Position numbers and translations under genes: made by a program
From: DAOTXN01 sp034435435
GTDB taxonomy: Bacteria; Chloroflexota; Anaerolineae; S140-20
Assembly: GCA_034435435.1 (NCBI GenBank)
Contig: DAOTXN010000034.1
Span: forward strand, 1-13,478
Direction: 5' to 3'
Length of the DNA stretch: 13,478 nt
Shown here: positions 13,357 through 13,478 of the stretch, one piece after another
How positions within the stretch are numbered: the stretch's first letter is position 1
Layout of the letters: each line of letters starts with the position of its first letter
Notes under the pieces: model-generated
Seen by the model: only the letters and a program-made list of their open reading frames with translations
Told to the model about the DNA's origin: nothing
The model's database searches: none

Positions 13357-13478
13357 TTACGGTATAGTGAGTTGCTTCCACTCCAGAAAACGCCATAATC
13401 GTTGTTCAAGCCAAATCGCGATTGTCGTGATGCAGAATACTCCAACGTAGTCAAGATGAGACGACAACTTGCACAGGG
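13357..13478 (-). CDS. Possible C-terminal end of a membrane protein gene entering from the right edge (partial)
   Basis: On the minus strand a frame open from the window edge ends at TAA (13359-13357). It encodes 39 residues: a hydrophobic run DYVGVFCITTIAIWL followed by EQRLWRFLEWKQLTIP, which looks like a last transmembrane helix and a short basic/aromatic cytoplasmic tail. It converges with the BphX-like gene, 39 bp apart. I do not recognise the family. Another minus frame is also open across this region, so the call is tentative and rests on the plausible helix-plus-tail composition. Confidence 0.35.
   Translation of the reverse strand, partial: LCKLSSHLDYVGVFCITTIAIWLEQRLWRFLEWKQLTIP

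Noticed and set aside
13344..13367. Mini-gene MKTEITV after AAGGAG
   Set aside because: Only seven codons with a ribosome site two bases from the ATG; no family or context supports it.
13300..13478. Second open minus-strand frame reaching into the BphX-like gene
   Set aside because: It overlaps the end of a well-supported convergent gene and its composition (Ser/Asn-rich, no helix or motif) is less protein-like than the frame ending at 13357.

Overview
The window looks like a chromosomal piece of a GC-rich, mesophilic-type Chloroflexota bacterium, probably of the Anaerolineae/Caldilineae kind. This is inferred from several features: intergenic repeats of the ACGAATGACGAAT, AATCTCC-heptad and TTCGACTATGCTCAGGAC types, a secreted protease ending in an aromatic/Pro/hydrophobic tail of the YLPLV kind, a BTAD-STAND-TPR regulator, and a small companion protein with a WRFSLEDPHTG core. 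No RNA genes, CRISPR arrays, transposases or phage genes are visible.

Layout. (1) 1-3110, minus strand: a sugar-type ABC importer operon in the order MalF-like permease, MalG-like permease, lipoprotein solute-binding protein (the last cut by the left edge). The permease genes overlap by 8 bp. The MalF-like permease is about twice the usual length because a hydrophobic block of roughly 230 residues sits between its first and second canonical membrane helices. (2) 3111-3556: a 446-bp divergent intergenic region with two inverted repeats and a good promoter facing right. (3) 3557-8860, plus strand: five tightly packed genes (junctions of -4, +33, +11 and -4 bp): a membrane protein of the Lgt fold lacking the catalytic residues, a sugar-phosphate isomerase/epimerase-like TIM barrel, a secreted S8 (subtilisin/bacillopeptidase F-like) protease with two C-terminal DUF11-like repeats, a MobA-like nucleotidyltransferase, and a PAP2 membrane phosphatase that starts on TTG. 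(4) 8901-12257, minus strand: an 1118-residue regulator with a SARP-type DNA-binding/BTAD head, an NB-ARC/STAND ATPase and C-terminal TPRs, convergent with the PAP2 gene. (5) 12258-12586: an AT-rich divergent promoter region and a 76-residue conserved-looking small protein on the plus strand. (6) 12587-12903: about 300 bp without a gene but rich in inverted repeats, including a 145-bp imperfect palindrome. (7) 12904-13317: a small four-helix membrane protein resembling the BphX family, convergent with a possible minus-strand gene entering from the right edge.

How the parts may work together. The left operon imports a sugar or similar solute. The right-facing operon combines envelope, secretion and phosphometabolite functions, but its genes do not form a pathway I recognise. 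The most notable regulatory signal is between the giant regulator and the divergent small gene: two heptamers with an 11-bp period end exactly 8 bp before a TATAAT box, the geometry described for SARP activator sites. This suggests that the regulator controls the small gene and perhaps itself. That is an inference from spacing and sequence only.
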